12,050 nt of DNA from Acidimicrobiales bacterium (GCA_017883105.1 JADGOF010000036.1:1-12050); one strand, 5' to 3'. Numbered from the stretch's first letter, positions 1-7,404 are shown. Program-made: numbers and translations. Notes: a model not told the origin generated them from the letters alone.

Positions 1-1574
1 TCCGACTCGTGGTAGATCGACGCCAGCACCATGCCCGTCTCGGTCAGCCGCCAGCCGTCGACGAAGCCCCGCTTCTCCAGGATGGCCAGTCGTCGATCCA
101 GCTGGGCGGCCAAGGACACCGAGCCCTCCGGTGCCTGCCACTGGCCGTAGGACGCGCCCAGTAGGCCGTGGGCCTCCTCACGAGACCATCGGCGCACCAG
201 GTTGACGGCCAGGTTGTAGGTGGGGTGGAACGAGGAGACCAGATCGGGGGGCGGGGCGATGGCCGTCTGGGCCACCAGCCGGAACGGGGTGGCCATCGAC
301 CACAACACCAGGGCGTGGCCCACGGTGTCGATCCCCCGTCGCCCAGCCCGGCCGGTCAGCTGCTGGTACTCACCCGAGGTGAGCGCCGACGTGTCCGATC
401 CCCGGAACTTGGCGAAGCGCTCCACCACCACGGTGCGGGCCGGCATGTTGATCCCGAGGGCCAGGGTTTCGGTGGCGAACACCACCTTCAACAGTCCCTC
501 GGAGAAGCAGCGCTCGACCGCTTGGCGGAAGGAGGGGACCAGCCCTGCATGATGGGGCGCGATACCCGCCTCCAGGGCGGCGGACCACGGCCCGTAGCCG
601 AGGGTCGCCAGGTCGTCGTCGTCCAGCCGTTCCACCGAGAGCTCGGTGAGCTCACGGATCCGGAGCCTCTCCTCCGGCGTGGTCAATCGGACCCCGTCCT
701 GCAGGCACTGCCGCGTGGCGTCGTCGCACGCCGCCCGGGAGAAGATGAAGGTGATGGCCGGCAGCATCCCCGCGTCGGCCAGGTACTCGACCACCTCGGT
801 CCTCCGTGGGGCTCGGGCCCGATGGCGGGGGTTACGGCGCCGGCGCTCGTCCATGGCCACGCCGTCGGGGTTGGGTTTTCCGTCCCGCAGCAGTGGGAAC
901 ACGGTGAGCCCCTCGCGTCCCCGTTCGGCCACCGCGAAGTGGTGGTGCAGTTTGACCGGTCGGTGGGTCTCCACGACCACCCGGGTCGGGCCGCGCACCG
1001 ACGTCAGCCACGAACCGAAATCGGCTGCGTTGTTGACGGTGGCCGACAGGCTCACGAAGGTGATGCCCGGAGGCGCCAGCACCAGCACCTCCTCCCACAC
1101 CGAGCCCCGGTAGGGATCCTGGAGGTAGTGGACCTCGTCGAGGACCACTACCTCCAATCCGTCGAGGATCGCCGAGCGGGCGAACAGCATGTTGCGGAGG
1201 ACTTCGGTGGTCATCACCACGATGGGCGCGTGGGGCTGATGCGACACGTCGCCGGTCAACAGGCCCACCCGGCCCTCCCCGTAGCGCGCCGCTAGCTCGG
1301 CGAACTTCTGGTTGGACAACGCCTTGATCGGCGTGGTGTAGAAGGCCTTGCCTCCCCACTCGAGGGCGCAGGCCGCGGCGTAGTCGGCGATCAGGGTCTT
1401 CCCCGATCCGGTGGGCGCCGAGACCAGCACCGACTCACCGCGGTCGATGGCGTCCATGGCGCGGTGCTGGAACGGGTCGAGAGGGAACCCGAGGGCCTGT
1501 GCGAACCGGTCCCGGAACCCCTCCCCCAGTGCGGACGCGTCCCCGGCGGTCCCCCGGGCACGCCCCGTCGTCAT
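1..1574 (-). CDS. helY: Ski2-like DEVH-box helicase, HelY/Mtr4 type (C-terminus cut off by window edge)
   Basis: A superfamily 2 ATP-dependent helicase, probably acting on RNA or structured nucleic acid in the cytoplasm; the bacterial substrate is not established. 524 codons are present with no stop before the edge. The ATP-binding loop APTGSGKT is at residues 53-60, DEVH at 146-149 and the SAT motif at 177-179. The second RecA-like domain shows the HHAGL and ATETLALGINMPAR stretches and a QLTGRAGRRG motif VI. DEVH with these spacings fits the Ski2/Mtr4/HelY group rather than DEAD-box proteins. Family members are usually around 900 residues, so the C-terminal part is missing. The ATG overlaps the tatC stop codon in an ATGA, which argues for translational coupling. 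helY also lies next to tatC in M. tuberculosis (known synteny). HelY-like is confident; the exact substrate is unknown. Confidence 0.9.
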   Translation of the reverse strand, partial: MTTGRARGTAGDASALGEGFRDRFAQALGFPLDPFQHRAMDAIDRGESVLVSAPTGSGKTLIADYAAACALEWGGKAFYTTPIKALSNQKFAELAARYGEGRVGLLTGDVSHQPHAPIVVMTTEVLRNMLFARSAILDGLEVVVLDEVHYLQDPYRGSVWEEVLVLAPPGITFVSLSATVNNAADFGSWLTSVRGPTRVVVETHRPVKLHHHFAVAERGREGLTVFPLLRDGKPNPDGVAMDERRRRNPRHRARAPRRTEVVEYLADAGMLPAITFIFSRAACDDATRQCLQDGVRLTTPEERLRIRELTELSVERLDDDDLATLGYGPWSAALEAGIAPHHAGLVPSFRQAVERCFSEGLLKVVFATETLALGINMPARTVVVERFAKFRGSDTSALTSGEYQQLTGRAGRRGIDTVGHALVLWSMATPFRLVAQTAIAPPPDLVSSFHPTYNLAVNLVRRWSREEAHGLLGASYGQWQAPEGSVSLAAQLDRRLAILEKRGFVDGWRLTETGMVLASIYHES

Positions 1575-2320
1575 CGTTTGATGATCTTCCCGACGATGAT
1601 CGAGAGCTCGTAGAAGATGTAGAGGGGAACGGCCAAGGCCATCATGGAGAACGGGTCGGAGCTGGGCGTCACCACGCCGGCCACCACCACGATGGACACG
1701 ATGGCCCACCGTCTCCACGACGCCAGCTGTTTGGGCGACAACACCCCGGCCACCTCGAGGGACACCAACAGCACAGGGAACTCGAAGGCGAGCCCGAAGA
1801 CGGTCATCAGCAGGAGGATCAAGCTCAGGTACTTGGTGGGATCGAGGATGGCGTGCAGGCTCGGCCCACCGATGCTGTCGAGGAACTTCAGTGCGTGGGG
1901 AAAGGACAGGTAGGCCACCAGGCACCCGAGGGCGAACAGGAGGATGGAGGTCACGAGGAAGGGGATGGCGTACTTCTTCTCGTTCCGTTTCAACCCGGGG
2001 GTAATGAACCGCCACAGCTCCCACAGCAGCACCGGCGACGCCAGAAAGAGCCCTCCGTAGGCGGAGATCTTGATCCGCAGGGACAGTCCGTCCAGCGGCC
2101 CGGTGATGAAGAAGCCGCAGTGGCCGGGTGCCACCTGGCAGTAGGGATGCTTGAGGAAGGCCAGTATCGGGTTGTAGAGGAGAAAGGCCAGCGTGGCGGT
2201 CACCGCAAAGGCCAACGCACAGATCATCACCCGACGGCGCAGCTCGGTCAGGTGCTCGGTCAGCGTCATGGCGTCCGGCGTCGGCTTCGCCTCGCTCCGT
2301 CGCTTCAGGGAGATGGCCAT
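1571..2320 (-). CDS. tatC: Twin-arginine translocase subunit TatC
   Basis: TatC is the polytopic membrane core of the Tat pathway. It binds twin-arginine signal peptides and, with TatA/TatB, exports folded proteins across the cytoplasmic membrane. The protein has 249 residues, the usual length, with about six hydrophobic segments. The cytosolic N-terminal motif HLTELRRR is at residues 23-30, where family Glu and Arg residues contact the signal peptide. Glu180 in FGLAFEFPV corresponds to the conserved Glu170 of E. coli TatC. PLYIFYE near the C-terminus is also conserved. The ATG at 2320 has GAGGG about ten bases upstream; an alternative ATG lies at residue 18. The upstream gene is a TatA/B-family subunit 50 bases away, and the helicase ATG overlaps the tatC stop. 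Confidence 0.97.
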   Translation of the reverse strand: MAISLKRRSEAKPTPDAMTLTEHLTELRRRVMICALAFAVTATLAFLLYNPILAFLKHPYCQVAPGHCGFFITGPLDGLSLRIKISAYGGLFLASPVLLWELWRFITPGLKRNEKKYAIPFLVTSILLFALGCLVAYLSFPHALKFLDSIGGPSLHAILDPTKYLSLILLLMTVFGLAFEFPVLLVSLEVAGVLSPKQLASWRRWAIVSIVVVAGVVTPSSDPFSMMALAVPLYIFYELSIIVGKIIKR

Positions 2321-2370
2321 CTACCGCAGCCCTCGTCGGTACCGATCCTCAGCGTCCAGCACGGAACGGC

Positions 2371-2841
2371 TCAGTTCATTCCGGGGTCGTCTGGGACGAC
2401 ATGGCCGGCGGCACGGACCTGGTGGACCACACCCCCCGGGTCGGCGATGGACACCCCGGGGATGGACGGCGGCTCCTCGAATGCATGCACGGTGCCAGAC
2501 GGTCGGTTGGCCACCGCTGCGGGCTGAACGGCGTCTCCGTGGACGTCAGGTGGTTCGGAGCCGGTGGTCACGGTGGAAGTCACGGCGTTCTCACCGCCAT
2601 GGCTGTCCGCCAGCTTGTCGAGGAAAGAAAGAGGCGACCGCACCGCCTGGGTGATGGTGTCGGTGGAGGGGAGGTCGGGGAAGTTGCCCCGCACCCCGCT
2701 CTCCAACCGCTCGCGGAACTTGCGGAAGTCCCCCCAGAGGCTCCCGACCTGCTTGGCCACCTTGGGCAGCTTGTCGGGCCCGAGCACGATGAGGGCCACC
2801 ACCAAGATGACCAGCAACTTCGCCGGGCTGAGAAATGGCAC
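2371..2841 (-). CDS. tatB: Tat translocase subunit, TatA/TatB family (TatB-like)
   Basis: A single-span Tat component. One hydrophobic helix covers about residues 7-20, followed by the hinge GPDKLP (21-26) and an amphipathic basic helix (27-48). A GP(D/E)(K/R)LP hinge and a 156-residue length are more typical of TatB, the TatC partner in signal-peptide reception, than of the short pore-forming TatA (usually FG-x-KKLP). The M. tuberculosis gene at this position is named tatA, so the name is uncertain. Residues from about 60 onward are a variable, proline- and valine-rich tail with no recognised domain. The start is GTG at 2841. No Shine-Dalgarno sequence is visible, but TACACT lies 7 bases upstream, which fits a leaderless transcript. 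tatC follows after 50 bases. Confidence 0.9.
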   Translation of the reverse strand: MPFLSPAKLLVILVVALIVLGPDKLPKVAKQVGSLWGDFRKFRERLESGVRGNFPDLPSTDTITQAVRSPLSFLDKLADSHGGENAVTSTVTTGSEPPDVHGDAVQPAAVANRPSGTVHAFEEPPSIPGVSIADPGGVVHQVRAAGHVVPDDPGMN

Positions 2842-2848
2842 GTCAACG

Positions 2849-2854
2849 AGTGTA
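2849..2854 (-). promoter_or_regulatory. Possible -10 element for a leaderless tatB transcript
   Basis: On the minus strand TACACT is followed by seven bases and then the GTG start codon, with no Shine-Dalgarno sequence between. This is the spacing expected if transcription begins at or beside the start codon. No convincing -35 hexamer is visible at 16-18 bases upstream. It is a weak call alone, but the same arrangement recurs at pafA and dop. Confidence 0.35.
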
Positions 2855-2906
2855 CCGGGGTGCGGTACCCCCCGACGGCGTCACCGAGGGACGGGACTCG
2901 CCACCC

Positions 2907-3704
2907 TTACCAGGGGGTACGCGGCGCCGGCGGCCCGCGGGTCGTCGGCGCCTGTCGGGGGTGGACGGAACGGCGGTCTTGGAGCAAGAACAACAACAGC
3001 CCCAGCGCCGCCACCCCCGTCACGGCGAGGGCGGCCAGCCACACCATGTCGTTCAGCGGCCACACCTTGAAGGCCATCTTCCCGACGATCAGGTTCTCGG
3101 GGATCGGCCCGAAGTACCGGCTGTCCTCGGAGTTGGTCCGGTTGTCGCCCATCACGTAGTACTCGCCGGCAGGCACCGTGTAAGGGTGGCTGAGGCTGAA
3201 CGCATCCGGAAGCGGGCTGGGCGAGCTGACCGGATGCGGGTTCGGCAACCAGGGCTCGTCCAGGGGTGCCCCGTCGAAGTACACCCGACCGTCGATGGAC
3301 GAGATGGTGTCCCCGGGCAGTCCGATCACCCGCTTGACCAGATCGGCGTAGGCCGCGCTCTCGAGGGGAGGGCGGGCGAAGACCACGATGTCCCCCCGGT
3401 GGACACCGTGGAGGCGGTAGCTCAGTTTGTCGACCACGATGCGGTCCCCGATCTGCAGGGTGGGGAGCATCGAGCCCGACGGGATGTAGAACATCTGGGC
3501 CACGAAGGTCCGGACGGTGACCGCCAGGATGAGGGCCACCGCCAGGACCGCCAGCCACTCGAGCACCCAACGGCCCCGACGGGCCAGGCCCGGTGGCCCG
3601 TCCGGCACGGGGACACTCAGCTCCGGGACGGCGATCGGGGCCCGCACCACCGGGAGGACGAGCTCGGGAACCTCCCGCGGAACGTGAACGAGGTCGTGTT
3701 CCAC
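2907..3704 (-). CDS. lepB: Type I signal peptidase with an extra C-terminal membrane segment
   Basis: A membrane-anchored serine/lysine protease (S26) that removes signal peptides from exported proteins on the outer face of the membrane. The protein has 265 residues. A cytosolic N-terminal stretch of about 45 residues precedes a hydrophobic anchor at about 47-64. The catalytic serine is Ser78 in IPSGSMLPTL. The general-base lysine is Lys124 in DLVKRVIGLPGD. A GDNRTNSEDSR box E follows. Unlike its upstream twin it has a second hydrophobic segment at about 235-257 and a short basic tail, so its C-terminus probably returns to the cytoplasm. The start is GTG at 3704, 43 bases after the twin's stop, with no clear Shine-Dalgarno sequence but TAGCCT 9 bases upstream. 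The nucleotide similarity of the pair points to tandem duplication. Confidence 0.95.
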   Translation of the reverse strand: MEHDLVHVPREVPELVLPVVRAPIAVPELSVPVPDGPPGLARRGRWVLEWLAVLAVALILAVTVRTFVAQMFYIPSGSMLPTLQIGDRIVVDKLSYRLHGVHRGDIVVFARPPLESAAYADLVKRVIGLPGDTISSIDGRVYFDGAPLDEPWLPNPHPVSSPSPLPDAFSLSHPYTVPAGEYYVMGDNRTNSEDSRYFGPIPENLIVGKMAFKVWPLNDMVWLAALAVTGVAALGLLLFLLQDRRSVHPRQAPTTRGPPAPRTPW

Positions 3705-3713
3705 CAGGGAGCG

Positions 3714-3719
3714 AGGCTA
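3714..3719 (-). promoter_or_regulatory. Possible -10 element before the downstream lepB
   Basis: On the minus strand TAGCCT is followed by nine bases and the GTG start of the second signal peptidase. No Shine-Dalgarno sequence is evident and no -35 was found. The spacing would give a leader of only two or three bases. The other lepB has the same TAGCNT box at the same nine-base distance, so it may be conserved or inherited from the duplication. Confidence 0.25.
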
Positions 3720-3747
3720 CCTCACCCGCTGCCGCGCTCCTCTGCGC

Positions 3748-4401
3748 CTACAGGCCCTTGACCCGGCTGACCGGCCAGACCACGGCCACGGCCCGGCCCA
3801 CGATCAGGGATTTGGGAATGGGCCCGAAGAACCTGCTGTCCTCGGAGTTGGTCCGGTTGTCGCCCATCACGAAGTACGCGCCCGCCGGGATCTTGACCGG
3901 GCCCGGCATGTTGAACTGCGGGTGGGGGTCCCCGGGCAACGCCTCCGTCATGCTCTGCGGACCGGGCGGGAGCCAGGGCTCGGACAGTCGCTTGCCGTCG
4001 ATGTAGACGTGACCGTCCTTCGACGAGATGGACTCGCCGGGGAGGCCGATGACCCGCTTGACCAGATCAGCGTAGGCCTGGTCCTCCAAGGTTGGCCGGG
4101 CGAAGACCACGATGTCCCCCCGGTGCACATCGTGGAGCCGGTAGCTCAACTTGTTGACGATGATCCGGTCGCCCACCTGGAGGGTGGAGGCCATCGACAG
4201 CGACGGGATGGAGAACGACTGGACCACGTAGGTGCGCAGAAGGACGGTGCACAGCAGCACCGCCATGAGGATGATCACCCATTCGATGACCGACCGGTAG
4301 CCCCCGCCCCGGGTGCGCTGGCCGGTCAGGTCATTGCCGCCGTCGGTCACCGGTGCGGGCTCCGTGACGGTCGGCGACATGTCGGGCGTTTCAGTGGACA
4401 C
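3748..4401 (-). CDS. lepB: Type I signal peptidase (upstream copy) with a variant serine box
   Basis: An S26 signal peptidase of 217 residues with a hydrophilic N-terminus, one membrane anchor at about residues 38-56, and the catalytic domain outside. The catalytic serine is Ser69 in IPSLSMASTL and the general-base lysine is Lys115 in DLVKRVIGLPGE. GDNRTNSEDSR box E is intact near residue 180. The usual SGSMxPTL is altered: Leu replaces the Gly before Ser69, and Ser replaces the Pro of PTL. The Ser-Lys dyad remains, so activity is likely, perhaps with different substrate preference. The start is GTG at 4401, with an in-frame ATG seven codons later at 4380. It lies 77 bases after pafA and is followed by its paralogue. 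Several stretches of more than 20 bases are identical between the two genes. Confidence 0.95.
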   Translation of the reverse strand: MSTETPDMSPTVTEPAPVTDGGNDLTGQRTRGGGYRSVIEWVIILMAVLLCTVLLRTYVVQSFSIPSLSMASTLQVGDRIIVNKLSYRLHDVHRGDIVVFARPTLEDQAYADLVKRVIGLPGESISSKDGHVYIDGKRLSEPWLPPGPQSMTEALPGDPHPQFNMPGPVKIPAGAYFVMGDNRTNSEDSRFFGPIPKSLIVGRAVAVVWPVSRVKGL

Positions 4402-4410
4402 GATCAGGGG

Positions 4411-4416
4411 ACGCTA
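4411..4416 (-). promoter_or_regulatory. Possible -10 element before the upstream lepB
   Basis: On the minus strand TAGCGT lies nine bases before the GTG start, with no good Shine-Dalgarno sequence between. It lies in the 77-base gap after pafA, so it could make the signal peptidase and Tat genes independent of the proteasome run. No -35 match was seen. Confidence 0.25.
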
Positions 4417-4478
4417 CCGCACCGAAGGTGACCGACCGGGTCGACCGGCAAATCCCGCCACGCCGACCATCCCGGTCG

Positions 4479-5837
4479 TCACAACCCGGCAATCAGCTTC
4501 TCCACCCGTTCGTCCTTCGATTTGAAGGGGTCCTTCAACAGGACGGTGCGCTGGGCCTGATCGTTGAGCTTGAGGTGCACCCAGTCGACGGTGAAGTCGC
4601 GGCGGCGCTCCTTGGCCCGCTTGACGAACTCCCCTCGGAGACGGGCTCGGGTGGTCTGCGGCGGCGTGGACATGGCGGTGGCGATGTCCACGTCCTCACA
4701 GATCCGGTCCAGTTGGTCGTGGCGCTGGAGCCGGTAGTAGAGCCCCCGGCTCCGGTCCACGTCGTGGTACTGGAGATCGAGGAGCGACACGTTCGGGCTG
4801 TGGAGGGAGAGCCCGTGACGGTCGCGGTAGGCCTCGATCAGGCGGTACTTGGCCACCCAGTCGCACTCCCGATGGAGCGAGAGCGGGTCGGCCTCCAGGC
4901 CCTTCAGGCAGTGCTCCCACATGTCGAGGGCCCGGTCCTCCTGGGCTGAGAGCCCCTGCCGGTCGCGATAGCGGATGGCCCGCTGGAGATACTCGCCCTG
5001 GATGTCCAAAGCGCTCATCTCCCGCCCGTTGGCCAGGCGCACCGGCTTGCGGCACGTGATGTCGTGGCTTATCTCACGGATGGCCCGGATCGGATTCTCC
5101 AGGGTGAGGTCGCGCATCACCGTCGAGGGGTCCTCGAGCATCCGCAGCACGATGCTGGTGGCGCCGACCTTCAGGAACGTGGCGTACTCGCTCATGTTGG
5201 AGTCCCCCACGATCACGTGGAGCCGCCGGTACTTCTCCGCATCGGCATGGGGCTCGTCCCGGGTGTTGATGATCGGCCGGCTGCGGGTGGTGGCCGAGGA
5301 CACCCCCTCCCAGATGTGCTCGGCCCGTTGGCTGAGGCAGTAGACCGCGCCGCGTGCCGTCTGAAGCACCTTGCCCGCACCGGCGTAGGCCTGGCGGCTG
5401 ACCAGAAACGGGATGAGCACTTCGGTGTAGTGGGCGAAGTCGTCCCGCCGGCTGGTCAGGTAGTTCTCGTGGCAGCCGTAGGAGTTGCCGGCCGAGTCGG
5501 TGTTGTTCTTGAACAAGTAGATATCCCCGCGGATGCCCTCTTCGCGGAGCCGGGCCTCGGCTCCTTCGACCAGCGAGGAGAGGATCCACTCCCCCGCCTT
5601 GTCGTGGGCCACCAGCTCGGCGATGTCGTCGCATTCGGGCGTGGCGTACTCGGGATGGCTCCCCACATCGAGGTAGAGGCGGGCGCCGTTCTCGAGGAAC
5701 ACGTTGGATGAACGCCCCCAGCTGACCACCCGGCGGAAGAGGTAGCGAGCCACCTCGTCGGGGCTCAACCGCCGCTGCCCGCGCAACGTACAGGTGACCC
5801 CGTATTCGTTCTCCAAGCCGTAGATGCGCTTGTCCAT
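4479..5837 (-). CDS. pafA: Pup-protein ligase PafA
   Basis: PafA uses ATP to phosphorylate the C-terminal glutamate of Pup and joins it to the side-chain amine of lysines on target proteins, marking them for the proteasome. It has a glutamine-synthetase-like fold. From the ATG at 5837 the protein has 452 residues, the same length as the M. tuberculosis enzyme. Glu9 in the GLENEYG nucleotide/Mg motif and the catalytic Asp57 in YLDVGSHPEYATPE then fall at the familiar positions. KNNTDSAGNSYGCHENY, RSRPIINTRDEPHAD and the C-terminal DFTVDWVHLKLNDQAQR stretch are all present. An in-frame GTG three codons earlier (5846) is less likely because it lies inside a palindrome and adds residues absent from homologues. 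The gene follows prcA by 63 bases and is homologous to dop. pafB and pafC do not follow it. Confidence 0.97.
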   Translation of the reverse strand: MDKRIYGLENEYGVTCTLRGQRRLSPDEVARYLFRRVVSWGRSSNVFLENGARLYLDVGSHPEYATPECDDIAELVAHDKAGEWILSSLVEGAEARLREEGIRGDIYLFKNNTDSAGNSYGCHENYLTSRRDDFAHYTEVLIPFLVSRQAYAGAGKVLQTARGAVYCLSQRAEHIWEGVSSATTRSRPIINTRDEPHADAEKYRRLHVIVGDSNMSEYATFLKVGATSIVLRMLEDPSTVMRDLTLENPIRAIREISHDITCRKPVRLANGREMSALDIQGEYLQRAIRYRDRQGLSAQEDRALDMWEHCLKGLEADPLSLHRECDWVAKYRLIEAYRDRHGLSLHSPNVSLLDLQYHDVDRSRGLYYRLQRHDQLDRICEDVDIATAMSTPPQTTRARLRGEFVKRAKERRRDFTVDWVHLKLNDQAQRTVLLKDPFKSKDERVEKLIAGL

Positions 5838-5841
5838 CTCT

Positions 5842-5857
5842 CTCACGGTACCGTGAG
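5842..5857. promoter_or_regulatory. Perfect 16-bp palindrome at the pafA start (operator candidate)
   Basis: CTCACGGTACCGTGAG is a perfect inverted repeat with no spacer, ending five bases before the pafA ATG. It covers the TACCGT box at 5845-5850, which lies seven bases before the ATG and could be a -10 element. A dimeric repressor bound here would block both transcription and a leaderless start. The alternative is a chance palindrome. Its core CGGTACCG recurs upstream of tatC at 2337-2344. Confidence 0.45.
5845..5850 (-). promoter_or_regulatory. Possible -10 element for a leaderless pafA transcript
   Basis: On the minus strand TACCGT, seven bases (GAGAGAG), then ATG. The purine run directly touching the start codon is too close to be a normal Shine-Dalgarno sequence. 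No recognisable -35 was found. The spacing is the same as at dop and tatB. Confidence 0.3.
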
Positions 5858-5900
5858 GAGGGGCTCTTCCAGCGAATCCGGCCGATCGACGAGGCGATCG

Positions 5901-6578
5901 TCAGCCGAGCAGTGCGTCCAGCTCGTCATCCACCAGGCGGCGGAACGCCCGGCGACCGTTGCCCTCGGCGAGCACGGCCACCTCGAGATCGGACCCCCCG
6001 AGGGTTCGGTCCGGTCCGGCCAGGGCACCGACCGCGGAGCGCAGGGCATCGGGCAGTGGCCACTCCGCCGACCACAGCTGGTCGAGGCGTTGCGCGATGG
6101 TTTCCGTCTCGCCACCGAGCACTGCGTAGCGGTCCTCATCGGTGATCGTCCCCTCGTAGGCGATGTGGTAGAGCTGGGGAGGACGCAGGCCGGTCCCCAA
6201 CTCGGCCACCAGGATCTCGACTTCGAGCGGCTTCATCTCGTGGGTGAACACCTGGCCCAGATACTGGGCGTAGAGATTAGCCAGCGACCGCGCTTCGACG
6301 TCCTCGCGGCTGTAGGCGTACCCCTTGGTGTCGGCATGACGGATCCCCGAGACCCGCAGCTGGTCGAACTCGTTGTACTTGCCCACACCGGCAAAAGCGA
6401 TCCGGTCGTAGATCTCGCTGATCTTGTGGAGTGAGCGCGACGGGTTGTCGGCCACGATGGCGATCCCCTGGTCATAGGTGGTGGCCACCAGCGACCGCCC
6501 CCGGGCGATGCCCTTCTGTGCATACTCGGCACGGTCCTTCATCACCTGTTCGGGGGCGACGTAGTAGGGCATGGTCAT
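5901..6578 (-). CDS. prcA: 20S proteasome alpha subunit PrcA
   Basis: PrcA forms the outer heptameric rings of the bacterial 20S proteasome. It gates entry to the chamber and offers the pockets into which the Mpa C-terminus docks. The protein has 225 residues and begins MTMPYYVAPEQ, aligning residue for residue with the gate-forming N-terminus known from M. tuberculosis (MSFPYFISPEQ). This supports the ATG at 6578 over the ATG two codons later. NPSRSLHKISEIYDRI (45-60) and GKYNEFDQLR are typical of the family, and ADTKGYAYSREDV follows. There is no catalytic N-terminal threonine, as expected for alpha subunits. Its ATG overlaps the prcB stop in an ATGA, so the two subunits are translationally coupled, which fits assembly in equal numbers. 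Confidence 0.97.
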   Translation of the reverse strand: MTMPYYVAPEQVMKDRAEYAQKGIARGRSLVATTYDQGIAIVADNPSRSLHKISEIYDRIAFAGVGKYNEFDQLRVSGIRHADTKGYAYSREDVEARSLANLYAQYLGQVFTHEMKPLEVEILVAELGTGLRPPQLYHIAYEGTITDEDRYAVLGGETETIAQRLDQLWSAEWPLPDALRSAVGALAGPDRTLGGSDLEVAVLAEGNGRRAFRRLVDDELDALLG

Positions 6579-7399
6579 AGCTGGCGGCCCTCCGAACGGC
6601 GGCGGTCGATGAGGGTGGAGAACCGCTCGGCGACCTCGTCATCTTGAATCGACAGGAATCCTTCGGCGGTGACCGTTGCCACCAAGGGGTAGATGCCCCG
6701 GATGAGATCGGGCCCGCCGGTGGCCGAGTCCTCGTCCGCCGCCTCGTAGAGGGCCTGAATAGCCAGTTCCACCGCTTCGTCGCGGACCAGCCCGTCCCGG
6801 TACCCGAGCTTGACGGTGGTCCGGGCATCCCGTCCGCCCGATCCGGTGGCGTTGTACTCGGTCTCCTCGTAGTGGCCACCGGTCACGTCGTAGGTGAAGA
6901 TCCGACCCGTGCCCCGGGCCAGGTCGTATCCGGCGAACAACGGGACCACGGCCAGGCCCTGCATGGCCATGGGCAGGTGCTCACGCACCATCTGGCTCAA
7001 CTGGTTGGCCTTGCCCTCCAGGGAGAGGACCACGCCTTCGACCTTTTCGTAATGCTCGAGCTGGGTCTGGAAGAGCCGGACCATCTCCACGGCCGGCCCC
7101 GCCGCGCCGGCGATGGCCACCGCCGAGTACCGGTCGGCCGGGAAGACCTTCTGCATAGCCCGGTGGGCGATGGCATGGCCCTCGGTGGCTCGGCGGTCAC
7201 CTGCCATCACCACGCCGTCGGCGAACCGTAGGGCAACCACCGTGGTGCCGTGACGGAACGAGTTGCCACCCGCCCCGTTCGATCCGAACAGGGCGGAGCC
7301 TGTGGGCATCATGGTGGGCGAAGGAACCTCGAGACGCCGGATCAGCCCAGTGAAATCGGGTCCGGGATCATCGGTTGTCGAAAACAGCGGCAGCGTCAC
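6575..7399 (-). CDS. prcB: 20S proteasome beta subunit PrcB, catalytic, with propeptide
   Basis: PrcB forms the inner rings and carries the proteolytic sites as an N-terminal-nucleophile hydrolase. The precursor has 274 residues. Cleavage between Gly51 and Thr52 in HGTTVVAL would remove a 51-residue propeptide and expose the catalytic threonine. Numbering from Thr52 as Thr1, Asp17 is Asp68 (in AGDRR) and Lys33 is Lys84 (in MQKVF), so the catalytic set is complete. AMQGLAVVPLFAGYD and ADEDSATGGPDL are typical of actinobacterial PrcB. The start is GTG at 7399, five bases after the pup stop. The only purine-rich stretch upstream (AAAGGG) is in the end of pup and rather distant, so coupling to pup is likely. 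An internal Met-Met at 30-31 is a weaker alternative start. Confidence 0.97.
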   Translation of the reverse strand: MTLPLFSTTDDPGPDFTGLIRRLEVPSPTMMPTGSALFGSNGAGGNSFRHGTTVVALRFADGVVMAGDRRATEGHAIAHRAMQKVFPADRYSAVAIAGAAGPAVEMVRLFQTQLEHYEKVEGVVLSLEGKANQLSQMVREHLPMAMQGLAVVPLFAGYDLARGTGRIFTYDVTGGHYEETEYNATGSGGRDARTTVKLGYRDGLVRDEAVELAIQALYEAADEDSATGGPDLIRGIYPLVATVTAEGFLSIQDDEVAERFSTLIDRRRSEGRQL

Positions 7400-7404
7400 C
7401 GGGG

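Noticed and set aside
168..1295. Long plus-strand reading frame opposite the helicase
   Set aside because: The minus strand encodes a helicase with all motifs. The plus-strand product is rich in His, Gly, Arg and Gln with no motif, as expected of an antisense frame in GC-rich DNA.
2857..2871. GGGGT/ACCCC stem before tatB
   Set aside because: A five-pair stem in G/C-rich sequence with no T-run and no conservation evidence is expected by chance.
2896..2908. 13-base sequence ACTCGCCACCCTT repeated at 7407-7419
   Set aside because: One copy spans the end of pup and the other runs across the end of the downstream lepB. One or a few shared 13-mers are expected by chance in 12 kb of GC-rich DNA.
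4440..4478. Short hairpins after the pafA stop as a terminator
   Set aside because: On the minus strand CGACC-GGGAT-GGTCG gives only a five-pair stem, and no T-run follows, so it is not convincing.
5838..5846. GTG at 5846 as the pafA start
   Set aside because: It adds three residues absent from homologues. The ATG at 5837 gives the exact family length and puts the catalytic Asp at 57.
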